Shown here in pieces: positions 9,898 to 18,458 of a stretch of DNA of 64,000 nt. The notes beneath the pieces were generated by a model. That model saw only the letters and a list, made by a program, of their open reading frames with translations. It was not told the origin of the DNA and did not search any database. Both the position numbers and the translations under genes were made by a program. The stretch lies in NCBI RefSeq assembly GCF_031198435.1, contig NZ_CP133548.1:3258001-3322000 (forward strand), in the 5' to 3' direction. The first letter of the stretch is position 1; the number at the start of each line of letters is the position of its first letter. The stretch comes from Pleionea litopenaei (lineage in GTDB: Bacteria; Pseudomonadota; Gammaproteobacteria; Enterobacterales; Kangiellaceae).

Positions 9898-11879
9898 AAA
9901 ACGAGTCCTACAATGAGTAATATAATGGATAATAAATAGTTGCCACCGTGGAGGTACCAGAATTGTGAAAAAGGCGTCATGATTAGGTTTCGATCGTTGG
10001 CAACTAAAAACTCGATAGACTCACTTGTCTTAGGTTGCATGAGCCAAGCAAAAATATTACTCATTAATTGTTGGTTGTCATAATTATTGATAGCCGAGTC
10101 AGACAAAAAGTGAACATCGCCAGTAATGACAACTCTTTGTTGCTGGGTACCTTGCTGTCGAGTTAGCGCTAGAAGCACAGGAAACTCTCCTTCAAGCTCA
10201 CCTATTTCTTGGTTAAGTTGTAGTTGTTCTTGTTGCGGCTCAAACTCTGTCCAAACTTTAGAATGGGTGGTAAGTTGCAATTCTGTTTGCCATTGATTTG
10301 GCGAGGGTGTTCTTCCGAGACCCACTGTCCAAGGAAGGGCTACCAACCCATTTAAATTAGCTGTTAGTGAAAGGCGAGGTAAGTCCCTTACTAATACGAT
10401 AGCTGGGTGAGGAGTACCTGCTTGATACCCAGCAGGATCGATGAGTGTGCCGGGGATGGTCGTCACGCCAAGATAATTTTCTAACTCGACTAACGCTTGC
10501 TCTTGTGGTTCGCGTAGCCAAAGTAAACGGCCACCTTTATCTAGATAATTTTTAAGAAGTTTCCACTCTAGGGATAACCACGATTGCTGAGAATTTGCGA
10601 TCACGACTAGACCCACATTATCTGGAATATCCGCAAGTTCAGCTAATGCTCGTTGCTGCAAATTAAACCCTTGTTGAGAGAGAGTACTTGCTAAGCTACT
10701 TAAATTTCGTCCTCCCTGCTGATCTATTTGTGACTCCTGATGCCCTGAACTGAAGAGAATCCATTGGCGGTTTCTTTGTTCGCTAAACTCGATATGATTC
10801 AGCAGTTGCTGTTGTGGATGTTGACTGAAAGGGTAGTCGATCCAATAAGGTTGTTGGTTAATAATGACCATGACACCTGAGGTTGCGCTCATGTTTTGAT
10901 CTAACTGCACGGTTTGTTCAACGTCTATCGATGGAGCGATGCTCTTTAAAGGTGTTACTAACCGAGACTGTACTTCAAGCATTGCGCTTTCGGATAAATT
11001 GCTTACTTGAATTTGAATTGAAGAGTCTTTGCTAATTGCAGCTTGAAGAGAAGCGTTGAGAGTGTAACGTTGATTGCTAGTTAAGTCATATTGTTGTGTT
11101 AACGAGCTTTGTAAGAAATAGACGGACCCTAACATAACAACGCCGAGAGCAACCACATTAAGCCGCTGCTTTACGTTCTCAACCAATCTTACTGCGATCA
11201 TCAGATAAGCAATAACGATTAAGAAACTCATCAAGTCGGCCAAACTTACAATGCCTAAAGAAAAATGATTGTACCATTGGATAGGACTCAATAAGGAAAG
11301 CCTAGGGATACTTACCGTTAAAATTTGAAGCACCCATAGAAAGACAAGCGTACCAAAGTAAAACGCAAAACATCGAAACATTGACGTCGAATAGTAACGA
11401 CTTAAATTAGCGCAACCAACGTATAAAAAGAGCAATAATATCTGCCCAATACTGGTACTGATGAGAACGCCCGAATCTATTTTATTTGTGAGTAAAATGG
11501 GTAACAGTAAAACGAAAAATAAACCGATGTTTATGGCGATTATGATAGCTAAGCTCAATAAGTCGTACAGTCTGAAGCGAGATTGACTTGTTGGCGTTGT
11601 GAACAGTAATTTGTGTAGACCGCTTTGTTGTCGCATTGGGCCAAACTGTATGGCAATAAAGGGCATTAAAAACATCAGAGTAAACAGCGAAACATTAAAG
11701 CTGCTGTAAAAAACAGTGTTGCTCAGACTGGTATTAATACTCCCACTGTTTTTGAGTTCGAAAAAAATATTAATATTCGAAACCAATAAATAACTATTAA
11801 TCAATAAATAGAAACTGACTAATAGCCAGTTTGTCGGTGAGTTGTAGAATTGTTTTAACTGTAATTTAAGTAAGCTCAT
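9876..11879 (-). CDS. ABC-2 permease fused to GldG-like periplasmic domain
   Basis: A 667-residue fusion. The N-terminal half (about 1-240) is an ABC-2/GldF-like permease with about six membrane helices. The next part (about 250-630) is a soluble GldG/IFT52-like domain with the typical WLSLEWKLLKNYLDKGGRLLW followed by a conserved late motif VVITGDVHFLSD. A final membrane helix and a basic tail (LWLKRTR) close it. The chosen ATG overlaps the ATPase stop as ATGA; an in-frame GTG at 11891 is an alternative. With the upstream ATPase it forms an exporter of unknown substrate. GldF-GldG proteins are known in Bacteroidetes gliding and occur as uncharacterised systems in Proteobacteria. Confidence 0.8.
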   Translation of the reverse strand: MSLLKLQLKQFYNSPTNWLLVSFYLLINSYLLVSNINIFFELKNSGSINTSLSNTVFYSSFNVSLFTLMFLMPFIAIQFGPMRQQSGLHKLLFTTPTSQSRFRLYDLLSLAIIIAINIGLFFVLLLPILLTNKIDSGVLISTSIGQILLLFLYVGCANLSRYYSTSMFRCFAFYFGTLVFLWVLQILTVSIPRLSLLSPIQWYNHFSLGIVSLADLMSFLIVIAYLMIAVRLVENVKQRLNVVALGVVMLGSVYFLQSSLTQQYDLTSNQRYTLNASLQAAISKDSSIQIQVSNLSESAMLEVQSRLVTPLKSIAPSIDVEQTVQLDQNMSATSGVMVIINQQPYWIDYPFSQHPQQQLLNHIEFSEQRNRQWILFSSGHQESQIDQQGGRNLSSLASTLSQQGFNLQQRALAELADIPDNVGLVVIANSQQSWLSLEWKLLKNYLDKGGRLLWLREPQEQALVELENYLGVTTIPGTLIDPAGYQAGTPHPAIVLVRDLPRLSLTANLNGLVALPWTVGLGRTPSPNQWQTELQLTTHSKVWTEFEPQQEQLQLNQEIGELEGEFPVLLALTRQQGTQQQRVVITGDVHFLSDSAINNYDNQQLMSNIFAWLMQPKTSESIEFLVANDRNLIMTPFSQFWYLHGGNYLLSIILLIVGLVLWLKRTR

Positions 11880-12778
11880 TGCCATTGCCACAACCCTTGT
11901 GCTTGTTTCGAAAAAAGCTCGAGAATGATATGCCGAAGACTACCCGAAATGATGGCTTCTTGCCGATGAGTATCGGTTAAACGTTCGTCATCGACACGGC
12001 ATATTTGAGGGTGAATGAGATTACTCTGTTCACTTTTATTATTGTCATTAATGCTAATCTTTTCATCAGTGCAATTAATTGAAACCTGCTGGCTGATCGC
12101 TAATGGCCTGCTAAGCACATAATACTGCTCATCATTCCGGATACATTGGTCAAAAACAAGGGTATGTTGGTCAACGATCATAATGCGGTCACAATACTCT
12201 AATAAATCATGAACATGATGACTGGCTAAAATGATGGCTGCTCGACTTTTACTTCGCTTAAGTAAATCCCAAAATAAATGTTGTTGATTCGGGTCTAAGC
12301 CGTTTAATGGCTCATCTAAGAGAAGCAGTTCAGGATTGTTTATTAGTGCTTGTGCGACATTCACTCGTTGCTTTTGTCCTAATGAAAGTTTTTGTACAGG
12401 TTTGTTGACTAAGTCCGTTAATGATAATTCTTCGATTATGCTCTGAATGGACGATTCGTGATTTTTGATGTTTTTTGAGTGAGCCATGAACTGTAAAAAA
12501 TCAGATACGGTCATATGTTTGGGAACCGTAAGGTTATCGACGACGTATCCTACTTTTTGTTGATAATCGCACTTTGCTTTGCTCAGTGAATGGCCGAGTA
12601 AAAGAGCGTCTCCGGTGAATAGCTCCTGACCACCTGCTAGCAGGTGCAACAAGGTCGACTTTCCGGCACCATTTATACCCAGCAAACCAATAAGTTGAGG
12701 CTGCGTAATCTGAAAAGAATAACTTTTGAGTTGGCCATCAAGAGATGTTGGGCTTAGATTTTGAGTTGAAAACAGCAT
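11876..12778 (-). CDS. ABC transporter ATP-binding protein (GldA/CcmA-like)
   Basis: A 300-residue ATPase with Walker A GINGAGKST (34-42), signature LSLGQKQR (131-138), Walker B LLLLDEP (151-157) and H-loop His187. About 90 residues after the ATPase core are polar and not recognisable, and probably contact the permease. The first gene of the minus-strand cluster, coupled by an ATGA overlap to the fused permease/GldG gene. The substrate is unknown. Confidence 0.9.
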   Translation of the reverse strand: MLFSTQNLSPTSLDGQLKSYSFQITQPQLIGLLGINGAGKSTLLHLLAGGQELFTGDALLLGHSLSKAKCDYQQKVGYVVDNLTVPKHMTVSDFLQFMAHSKNIKNHESSIQSIIEELSLTDLVNKPVQKLSLGQKQRVNVAQALINNPELLLLDEPLNGLDPNQQHLFWDLLKRSKSRAAIILASHHVHDLLEYCDRIMIVDQHTLVFDQCIRNDEQYYVLSRPLAISQQVSINCTDEKISINDNNKSEQSNLIHPQICRVDDERLTDTHRQEAIISGSLRHIILELFSKQAQGLWQWQ

Positions 12779-12849
12779 TCACGGTTCCAGACAAAGAAAG
12801 TTTTAAGATTGTCCGAAACTCAAGGTGAAAAATCAATCGTTGGATTGGA

Positions 12850-14103
12850 TTATATTGAAGCAGTTAACTCATCACACCATTGAATTGCTTGAAAGTAACA
12901 TTGGTTGATCAGTTCTAATTCAACTTCATTGCTCATTAAGTCCCACTGTGCATGTTCGAACTGAATGACTGCTCTTAATGTTTCTCCCATTGCTCCTTGG
13001 TATTGAAGAATTGCCTGCTTTATTCCCGTATCCAGTGGCAGCTCATTGATTAAGTAGCTTAAATCTACATTGAGCAAGGAATCTATGCCTGAAAATAATC
13101 CAGCAGTGAAATAGGCGTCCTTGTTAGCCACTTGTGTATATTCAGCTATCAATTCACAACTGCGACCACGAATTAACAAAGTTCGCAATAATTCTGGTGG
13201 GGTGTCATCATTAGCAGAAAAAGAGAGCAGGGCTATCCATCGCTTTAGTTCCGCTAGTCCAAGAAATACGACGGCATCTTTGATTGAGAGTATTTTTCGA
13301 CTTAATCCGTATGCTGCAGAGTTTATAATTCGTAAGAGTCGATAGCTCAACTGAGCATCGCGAGAAACTTTCTCAGCAATTTTATCGGGCTCAGCGGTCT
13401 CTGAGTAGACTTCTGCTAGTAAATCCATGACTTGCTGTTTACTGGTAGGAATTTGCTTTCCTCGAACAATTTGAGGACGTTCGAAAAAGTAGCCTTGAAA
13501 CAAGTGGAACCCTAATTGTAAGCAGTCAATATAAGCATTGTGGTCTTCAACTTTTTCGGCGAGTAGTTGGGCGTCAAAGTTTTTTAGATGATCGAGCTTT
13601 TGTTGAATGACCTGCATATCATAATTAAGAACATCAACCTTAATGTAGTCTGCATGTTCCAGTAACCTTTCAAACTCTTGGGTAAAGGGATAGTCGTCAA
13701 GAGCTATTTTGAATCCAAGTTCTTTGTAACGCTTTAGCGCATCAACAAGCTTGTCATCAGGCGTTACGTTTTCTAAAACTTCCAGAACAACCTGCTCTGG
13801 TTTGACCGGCAAAATTTCAGGCGCTTTGATTAAGTTTTCGGTGATGTTGATAAAGGCAGGTACGCGGTGATGCTCAGTGGCTTGGGATAAACTCGCATAA
13901 TTATTCAACAATACCAGCGAGGTAGCTTGGTCGCCACATAAAAAGTTAGCTTGCTCCGCAGTGTCATTTTGACGGTAAAGAAGCTCATAACCAAACAAGG
14001 TCATATTTCGGTCAAAGATGGGTTGACGGGCAAGAAGTATATCGGGAGCGCTACTGCTGTGCTCTGATTTCATGGCTGCGACTCGTTCATCAAGTTCTCT
14101 CAT
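12850..14103 (-). CDS. EAL-HDOD (YuxH-type) signalling protein
   Basis: About 417 residues. An N-terminal EAL-like domain (LLARQPIFDRNMTLFGYELLYR; later VLEVLENV and IALDDYPFTQEF) is followed by a HDOD domain (about 220-400: LSYRLLRIINSAAYGL, IKDAVVFLGLAELKRW). The EAL active-site signature is not conserved, so c-di-GMP cleavage is doubtful; such proteins often bind c-di-GMP or act by protein contact. CdgJ of Vibrio is a known relative that affects motility. The start is uncertain: ATG at 14103 is chosen, with others in frame at 14115 and 14073. Located after the rpmG terminator, on the same strand. Confidence 0.82.
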   Translation of the reverse strand: MRELDERVAAMKSEHSSSAPDILLARQPIFDRNMTLFGYELLYRQNDTAEQANFLCGDQATSLVLLNNYASLSQATEHHRVPAFINITENLIKAPEILPVKPEQVVLEVLENVTPDDKLVDALKRYKELGFKIALDDYPFTQEFERLLEHADYIKVDVLNYDMQVIQQKLDHLKNFDAQLLAEKVEDHNAYIDCLQLGFHLFQGYFFERPQIVRGKQIPTSKQQVMDLLAEVYSETAEPDKIAEKVSRDAQLSYRLLRIINSAAYGLSRKILSIKDAVVFLGLAELKRWIALLSFSANDDTPPELLRTLLIRGRSCELIAEYTQVANKDAYFTAGLFSGIDSLLNVDLSYLINELPLDTGIKQAILQYQGAMGETLRAVIQFEHAQWDLMSNEVELELINQCYFQAIQWCDELTASI

Positions 14104-14165
14104 AAACAATAGCATATGCAGCAAGAACGGACGGAAAATTTTAAATTCGACCTAGGTTTAGGCAT

Positions 14166-14194
14166 AAAAAAAGCCCGCATTAACGGGCTTTTTT
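14166..14194 (-). terminator. rho-independent terminator after rpmG
   Basis: AAAAAAGCCCG, a six-base loop CATTAA and CGGGCTTTTTT make a symmetric hairpin with a T run on either strand. It closes the rpmB-rpmG transcript and separates it from the EAL-HDOD gene. Confidence 0.93.
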
Positions 14195-14217
14195 ATGAAT
14201 GCTTGGAGGCATAGAAG

Positions 14218-14388
14218 TTACTTAATTTTTGCTTCCTTATACATTACATGCTTACGAACAACCGGATCGTACTTTTTGAACTCCAATTTTTGTGGAGTGT
14301 TACGCTTGTTCTTATCAGTGGTGTAATAGTGACCTGTACCAGCACTAGAAACCAATTTGATTTTATCGCGTGCACCATTTTTAGCCAT
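14218..14388 (-). CDS. rpmG: 50S ribosomal protein L33
   Basis: A 56-residue ribosomal protein reading [19 protein letters not shown] at its start and ending in [10 protein letters not shown]. The zinc-binding cysteine pairs of the C+ form are absent, so this is the C- type that does not need zinc. The start ATG at 14388 has GGAGAG a few bases upstream. Co-transcribed with rpmB, 12 bases downstream of it. Confidence 0.97.
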   Translation of the reverse strand: MAKNGARDKIKLVSSAGTGHYYTTDKNKRNTPQKLEFKKYDPVVRKHVMYKEAKIK

Positions 14389-14400
14389 GATTCACTCTCC

Positions 14401-14637
14401 TTAAACTTTTTCGCCGCGAGCGCGGATTTTTTCGAGTACGGTATCAATGCCTTGCTTATCGATGATACGCATACCTTTAGCTGAAACACGAAGTTTCACA
14501 AAACGCTTTTCGCTCTCAACCCAGAAACGGTGAGAATGTAAATTTGGTAAAAAGCGACGCTTAGTTCTATTTTTCGCGTGAGAAACGTTGTTTCCCACAG
14601 TCGGGCGTTTACCCGTTACTTGACATACACGTGACAT
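14401..14637 (-). CDS. rpmB: 50S ribosomal protein L28
   Basis: A 78-residue large-subunit protein, starting [20 protein letters not shown]. The ATG at 14637 is chosen because TGGAGG lies just before it and the N terminus then matches L28; an upstream in-frame start would add six residues. The first gene of the rpmB-rpmG operon, behind a strong promoter. Confidence 0.97.
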   Translation of the reverse strand: MSRVCQVTGKRPTVGNNVSHAKNRTKRRFLPNLHSHRFWVESEKRFVKLRVSAKGMRIIDKQGIDTVLEKIRARGEKV

Positions 14638-14756
14638 AATTGCCTCCAAAACCACTAAAATTCTTTCTAATCGCGACCATAACTCTACTATTCAGGTCGT
14701 CGTTGGTAGGTGTTCGTTGGTTACCTACTAAAAGTCGTTAGAAAACGAGGGCGCAC

Positions 14757-14785
14757 TTTATACCAGATGGAGACTTTTTAAGCAA
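14757..14785 (-). promoter_or_regulatory. sigma70 promoter of rpmB-rpmG
   Basis: On the minus strand TTGCTT and TATAAA are separated by exactly 17 bases, about 120 bases upstream of rpmB. A G/C-rich discriminator (GTGCGCCC) follows the -10 element, as is typical of ribosomal promoters under stringent (ppGpp/DksA) control. Confidence 0.75.
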
Positions 14786-14828
14786 TAAAAAGATCCCGAA
14801 AACCACCCATTGAGCCTTTCTAGGCCGA

Positions 14829-15977
14829 TTAGCCAGAGAATCGTAGAAGAAGTTTCTGGTAAATTTGCTCGGCACGATACAACTGCTCAAAAGATATCCA
14901 TTCATTAGGTGTGTGCGCTTGTGCGATATCTCCGGGACCGAGAATAATCGTTGGGGTGCCTAATTGTTCAATAAAACCTGCCTCAGTGACGTAGTTTGCA
15001 GTATGGCAAGGGTGACCGCAACATTGGCTTAGGTGCGCTTGTAAATCAATGGGCAATGAGCTTGAGAAGCCATGAACTGGAGGGTATAGGTCGGTCAATG
15101 TATAGTTGACCTGAAAGCCCTTCAATCCCTCCTTGATCGCATGTTGTAGCCAGATTGTAATTTCCGTAGGGTCAAGTCCGGGAATAGGGCGAATATCAAA
15201 GCACAATTCAGCGCTAGCACAGATTCGGTTGACGGAATCCCCAGCATTTAATGTTCCAAAGTTCATGGTAGCTTCGGGTACGCTGAATCGAGGATCGCAG
15301 TATTGTCGCAATTTCGCTGCTACCCGATGCAATTGACTTGCAGCGCTAAACAGCGCATTGAGGCAGTTAACTTGCTCTGAGTTATTGCTCGAGTGGCCGC
15401 CTGCACCCTTGATGGTTAGCCTATAGGCTAGATACCCTTTATGACTGATTATCGGAATCATTGAGGTAGGCTCTCCGATAATCGCTAGGTCAGGGCGTCT
15501 TAGCTGGTGTTGTTTAATTGCACGAGCACCTGCCATCGACGTTTCTTCATCGGCGGTTGCAATGATGGTCATTGGCTTTGATGTGTTAGGGAGTTGCTGG
15601 AGCATTGCGGTCACCACCGCGAAAAAGCTTTTCATATCTGTTGTTCCCAGCCCAGCGAACCTATCTTCTTGTTGTTGGAGCTGCCACGGATCATGATGCC
15701 ATTGAGAAAGGTCGGCGGTGACGGTATCGGAGTGTCCGATAAATGCAATGCCCCCTTCTTGCGTATCCAGTCCAGGGCGATGAGCAACTAGATTCCATTT
15801 TTGGTTTGACTCAGGGACCGGGGAAAGGTGGATGTTAAACCCAAGAGGTTCAAGCCAGTCTGCTAATACCTCTAGATAAGGCTTGTTAGGCTGATCCATC
15901 GAGGGTTGATCAGCGCTTACGGTATTGTTGCCCACTAGGGGTTTTAGCAGATTATGCAGAATTTTTGACCTAAACAT
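14829..15977 (-). CDS. argE: acetylornithine deacetylase ArgE
   Basis: Releases acetate from N-acetylornithine to give ornithine. A 382-residue M20 metallopeptidase-family enzyme with GHSDTVTAD, GLGTTDMKSFF, TADEETSMAGA and IIGEPTSM, which supply the two-metal site and the catalytic glutamate. The ATG at 15977 is chosen because the protein then lines up with ArgE; an upstream in-frame start at 16022 would lie inside the operator. Divergent from argR and sharing its operator. An ArgE in the cluster implies the linear (non-cyclic) route, matching the argA domain fused to ArgH. Confidence 0.95.
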   Translation of the reverse strand: MFRSKILHNLLKPLVGNNTVSADQPSMDQPNKPYLEVLADWLEPLGFNIHLSPVPESNQKWNLVAHRPGLDTQEGGIAFIGHSDTVTADLSQWHHDPWQLQQQEDRFAGLGTTDMKSFFAVVTAMLQQLPNTSKPMTIIATADEETSMAGARAIKQHQLRRPDLAIIGEPTSMIPIISHKGYLAYRLTIKGAGGHSSNNSEQVNCLNALFSAASQLHRVAAKLRQYCDPRFSVPEATMNFGTLNAGDSVNRICASAELCFDIRPIPGLDPTEITIWLQHAIKEGLKGFQVNYTLTDLYPPVHGFSSSLPIDLQAHLSQCCGHPCHTANYVTEAGFIEQLGTPTIILGPGDIAQAHTPNEWISFEQLYRAEQIYQKLLLRFSG

Positions 15978-16005
15978 GGGTATAATGACCTGAATAAGTT
16001 GAATA

Positions 16006-16045
16006 ATCGAATATTTATGCAATTATTATTGCATAAATATTCTTA
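16006..16045. promoter_or_regulatory. double ARG box operator between argE and argR
   Basis: A perfect palindrome has 15-base arms (left GAATATTTATGCAAT at 16009-16023, right ATTGCATAAATATTC at 16028-16042) and a 4-base centre. Each arm, extended outward, gives an 18-bp box such as ATTGCATAAATATTCTTA that fits the ArgR consensus WNTGAATWWWWATTCANW at 16 of 18 positions. It lies about 30 bp from both the argE and the argR starts, so one ArgR hexamer could repress both directions. Confidence 0.85.
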
Positions 16046-16075
16046 ATTGTGTAAATTTCATCATACGGAACCTTT

Positions 16076-16519
16076 ATGTCAGAAAAACAGACAAGGCAAG
16101 CCGCCATTAAAGAGTTGATTGGCGCTCAGATGATTCCTAATCAGGAAACGTTAGTTGAGCTTTTGCTTGCGAAGGGTATTAAAGCAACTCAAACAACATT
16201 ATCCCGAGATTTAAATGAACTCGGAATTTGGAAAGGACCGGAAGGTTATGTACTGGGTAATGAAGCTACGCCCGTGAGGGCTACTAAAAATGAACTGAAA
16301 AAAGTGTTGCAGTCATTGTTAGTCTCTGCCGAGGTCGCTAGCAGTTTGGTGGTGTTGAAAACTCAACCAGGTCGCGCGCAAGCAATAGGCTATGAGTTGG
16401 ATAACATCAAACTCCCTTTGGTTGTCGGAAATATTTCGGGCGATGATACCGTTTTTATTGCAACACGCAGTGAAGAGGATGCCATGCAATTAAAGCATGA
16501 ACTTGAAAACATGATTTAA
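16076..16519 (+). CDS. argR: arginine repressor ArgR
   Basis: A hexameric, arginine-dependent repressor of arginine synthesis. The N-terminal winged helix carries TQTTLSRDLNELG. The C-terminal part has PGRAQAIGYELD and GNISGDDTVF, the trimerisation and arginine-binding region with the paired aspartates. Length is 147 residues. It is the first gene of the biosynthetic operon, directly after the operator, so it should autoregulate. Confidence 0.96.
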   Translation: MSEKQTRQAAIKELIGAQMIPNQETLVELLLAKGIKATQTTLSRDLNELGIWKGPEGYVLGNEATPVRATKNELKKVLQSLLVSAEVASSLVVLKTQPGRAQAIGYELDNIKLPLVVGNISGDDTVFIATRSEEDAMQLKHELENMI

Positions 16520-16527
16520 AACCTTGT

Positions 16528-16566
16528 GGGTAAAAGTCTCCCCCACGAGGAGGGAGCTTTTTACCC
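16528..16566 (+). promoter_or_regulatory. hairpin covering the argC ribosome binding site
   Basis: GGGTAAAA-GT-CTCCC pairs with GGGAG-CT-TTTTACCC (the second T run being one base longer). The hairpin fills the argR-argC gap and ends exactly at the argC ATG. The Shine-Dalgarno GAGGAGGGAG lies in the loop and the right arm, so the closed form should hide it. A long T run is absent, which argues against a simple terminator. Confidence 0.7.
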
Positions 16567-17664
16567 ATGAAAAAGTTTATTCAAAAAGATTTACTATCCA
16601 CACAACCTCTAAAATGTGTTGTTGTTGGTGCGAGTGGTTATGCAGGAGCACAACTCGTCTCGTTAATCGGACAACACCCCTTATTGAAACTCGTTGGTCT
16701 TGCGGTTTCTGAATCAAGCGAGTATCTAAACGTTCAGTTTAAAGATGTATACCCTGAGTACGCACTCGGGGACACAAGCCAAGTCGATGACAAGTTTCAT
16801 GCTTACAGTGAACTCGTGGGCCAAGAAAAATGGAAGTCGGTCGATGTTGTGTTTCTTGCAACACCCCACGAATGGAGTGCGGCTCATGTGCCAGAGATAC
16901 TTGCTCAGAATAAGGTGGTAATAGACCTTTCAGGAGCGTTTCGTCTTAAATGTCCAGAAACCTTTCAATCATTTTATCAGTTTCCACATCCGGGAACCGA
17001 TTTTAATTCTGTTATGCATTATGGATTGCCGGAGTTACGCGGCGTTAATTTAGCCGGTGTTGCAGGGGTTGCCGTCGCGGGATGTTACCCGACGGCCGCT
17101 ATCCTGAGTATCGCTCCGTTGGCAGAGTTAGGATTAATCGCTGGACCACCGGTGATCAATGCGGTCAGTGGCGTGAGTGGCGCGGGTCGAAAATCGACGA
17201 TAAAAAATTCTTTTTGTGAAGTAAGTTTGCAAGCGTACGGAATTGATCAACATCGACATTCTCCCGAGATCGAACAAGCCTTAGATCATGACGTTATTTT
17301 TACGCCTCATCTTGGCAATTACAAAAGAGGAATCTTGTCGACTTCGGTTGTCCCGGTAAAACATCAGGTCACTCAACAATGGTTAGAGGATGAATACCAA
17401 TCTTATTATTCACAGGCCCCTTTAGTTGATGTGGTCACTGAATCACCTCGACTTCAGGATGTTGTTCACACGCCTAAGATAAGAGTTTTTCCAAACGCTA
17501 TTAAGAACGGTCATTTTGTAGAAGTTGTCAGTGTTATTGACAATTTAATGAAAGGCGCTGCTAGTTCGGCCATTCAATGTTTAAACCTGCAGCAAAACTG
17601 GCCAATACAACTTGGACTGATTCCCCAAAACTTAATTGCAATGCACTTGGAGGAGGTTGCATGA
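16567..17664 (+). CDS. argC: N-acetyl-gamma-glutamyl-phosphate reductase ArgC
   Basis: NADPH-dependent reduction of N-acetylglutamyl phosphate to the semialdehyde, the third step of arginine synthesis. The nucleotide-binding VVVGASGYAGAQL starts at about 18. The active-site cysteine is Cys173 in AGCYPTAA. At 365 residues it is about 30 longer than common ArgC, with some 15 extra at the N terminus. The next gene, argB, overlaps by ATGA. Confidence 0.96.
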   Translation: MKKFIQKDLLSTQPLKCVVVGASGYAGAQLVSLIGQHPLLKLVGLAVSESSEYLNVQFKDVYPEYALGDTSQVDDKFHAYSELVGQEKWKSVDVVFLATPHEWSAAHVPEILAQNKVVIDLSGAFRLKCPETFQSFYQFPHPGTDFNSVMHYGLPELRGVNLAGVAGVAVAGCYPTAAILSIAPLAELGLIAGPPVINAVSGVSGAGRKSTIKNSFCEVSLQAYGIDQHRHSPEIEQALDHDVIFTPHLGNYKRGILSTSVVPVKHQVTQQWLEDEYQSYYSQAPLVDVVTESPRLQDVVHTPKIRVFPNAIKNGHFVEVVSVIDNLMKGAASSAIQCLNLQQNWPIQLGLIPQNLIAMHLEEVA

Positions 17665-18458
17665 AAGTTGTGATTTACAAACTTTCTGGAAAGTTGATTA
17701 AAGATTCGGATGCATTGAATAAGACGTTACGCGCTATTCAAATGAGATCTGAACGCGGCCAGCATTACCCTGTCATCGTTCATGGTGGCGGTCCTTACGT
17801 TGACACTTGGTGTGATGCTTGGGGATATCAAGTTGAAAAGTACCAAGGGTTAAGAGTGTCACCGGATGTACAAATTCCGGTTATCACTGGCGCTCTTGCG
17901 GGCTATGTGCACATGCGAGTCATAGGTGTCGCAAAAGACGTTAAGATAGCCGCCATTGGAATGACTCCAACGACCGGTGAATCGTTAGTTTGTGAGTTGC
18001 ATCCAGACAGTGACAAGTTAGGATCGGTTGGTGTTGTTAGGCCAGGAAACACTCGTTTGTTAATCAGTCTTTTACAACAAGGTTACTGGCCTATTTTTCA
18101 TTCGATGTGTCATACCATAAATGGCCAATGCTTAAATGTTAATGCAGACGATATTGCTGCCGCTCTTTGCGTTGCTTTACAAGCTGAAGAGATGGTTTTC
18201 TTCAGCGATGTGCCTGGCGTTTTAGATACGCATCAACAAACCATTCCTCATATTGCCTTATCAGAACTTGAGCAGCTGCAGCTTACCGGACATGTTCACT
18301 CAGGCATGCTGGTAAAAATTAAAAGTCTAATAAATTTAAATTGGGAATCACTGCAAAGAGTATTGATCACCAATGGGCATCAAACGGAGAAGACGACGAT
18401 AGGAGCGAGCGATTTTGAAGGCACTTCTATCACTGAACTTTCAGAAGGAGCATCTTAA
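17661..18458 (+). CDS. argB: acetylglutamate kinase ArgB
   Basis: Phosphorylates N-acetylglutamate, the second step. A 265-residue amino-acid-kinase-fold enzyme. The first loop reads IYKLSGKLI (5-13), where most family members have KLGG, so one glycine is serine. HGGGPYVD (41-48), GLRVSPDVQIPVITGALAG and NVNADDIAAAL are conserved. The ATG at 17661 follows GGAGG at 17650 and overlaps the argC stop; an upstream ATG at 17577 lies inside argC and lacks this support. Confidence 0.93.
   Translation: MKVVIYKLSGKLIKDSDALNKTLRAIQMRSERGQHYPVIVHGGGPYVDTWCDAWGYQVEKYQGLRVSPDVQIPVITGALAGYVHMRVIGVAKDVKIAAIGMTPTTGESLVCELHPDSDKLGSVGVVRPGNTRLLISLLQQGYWPIFHSMCHTINGQCLNVNADDIAAALCVALQAEEMVFFSDVPGVLDTHQQTIPHIALSELEQLQLTGHVHSGMLVKIKSLINLNWESLQRVLITNGHQTEKTTIGASDFEGTSITELSEGAS

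Noticed and set aside
14244-14489. 81-residue minus-strand open frame
   Set aside because: It overlaps rpmG and the end of rpmB in another frame; the ribosomal proteins are unmistakable.
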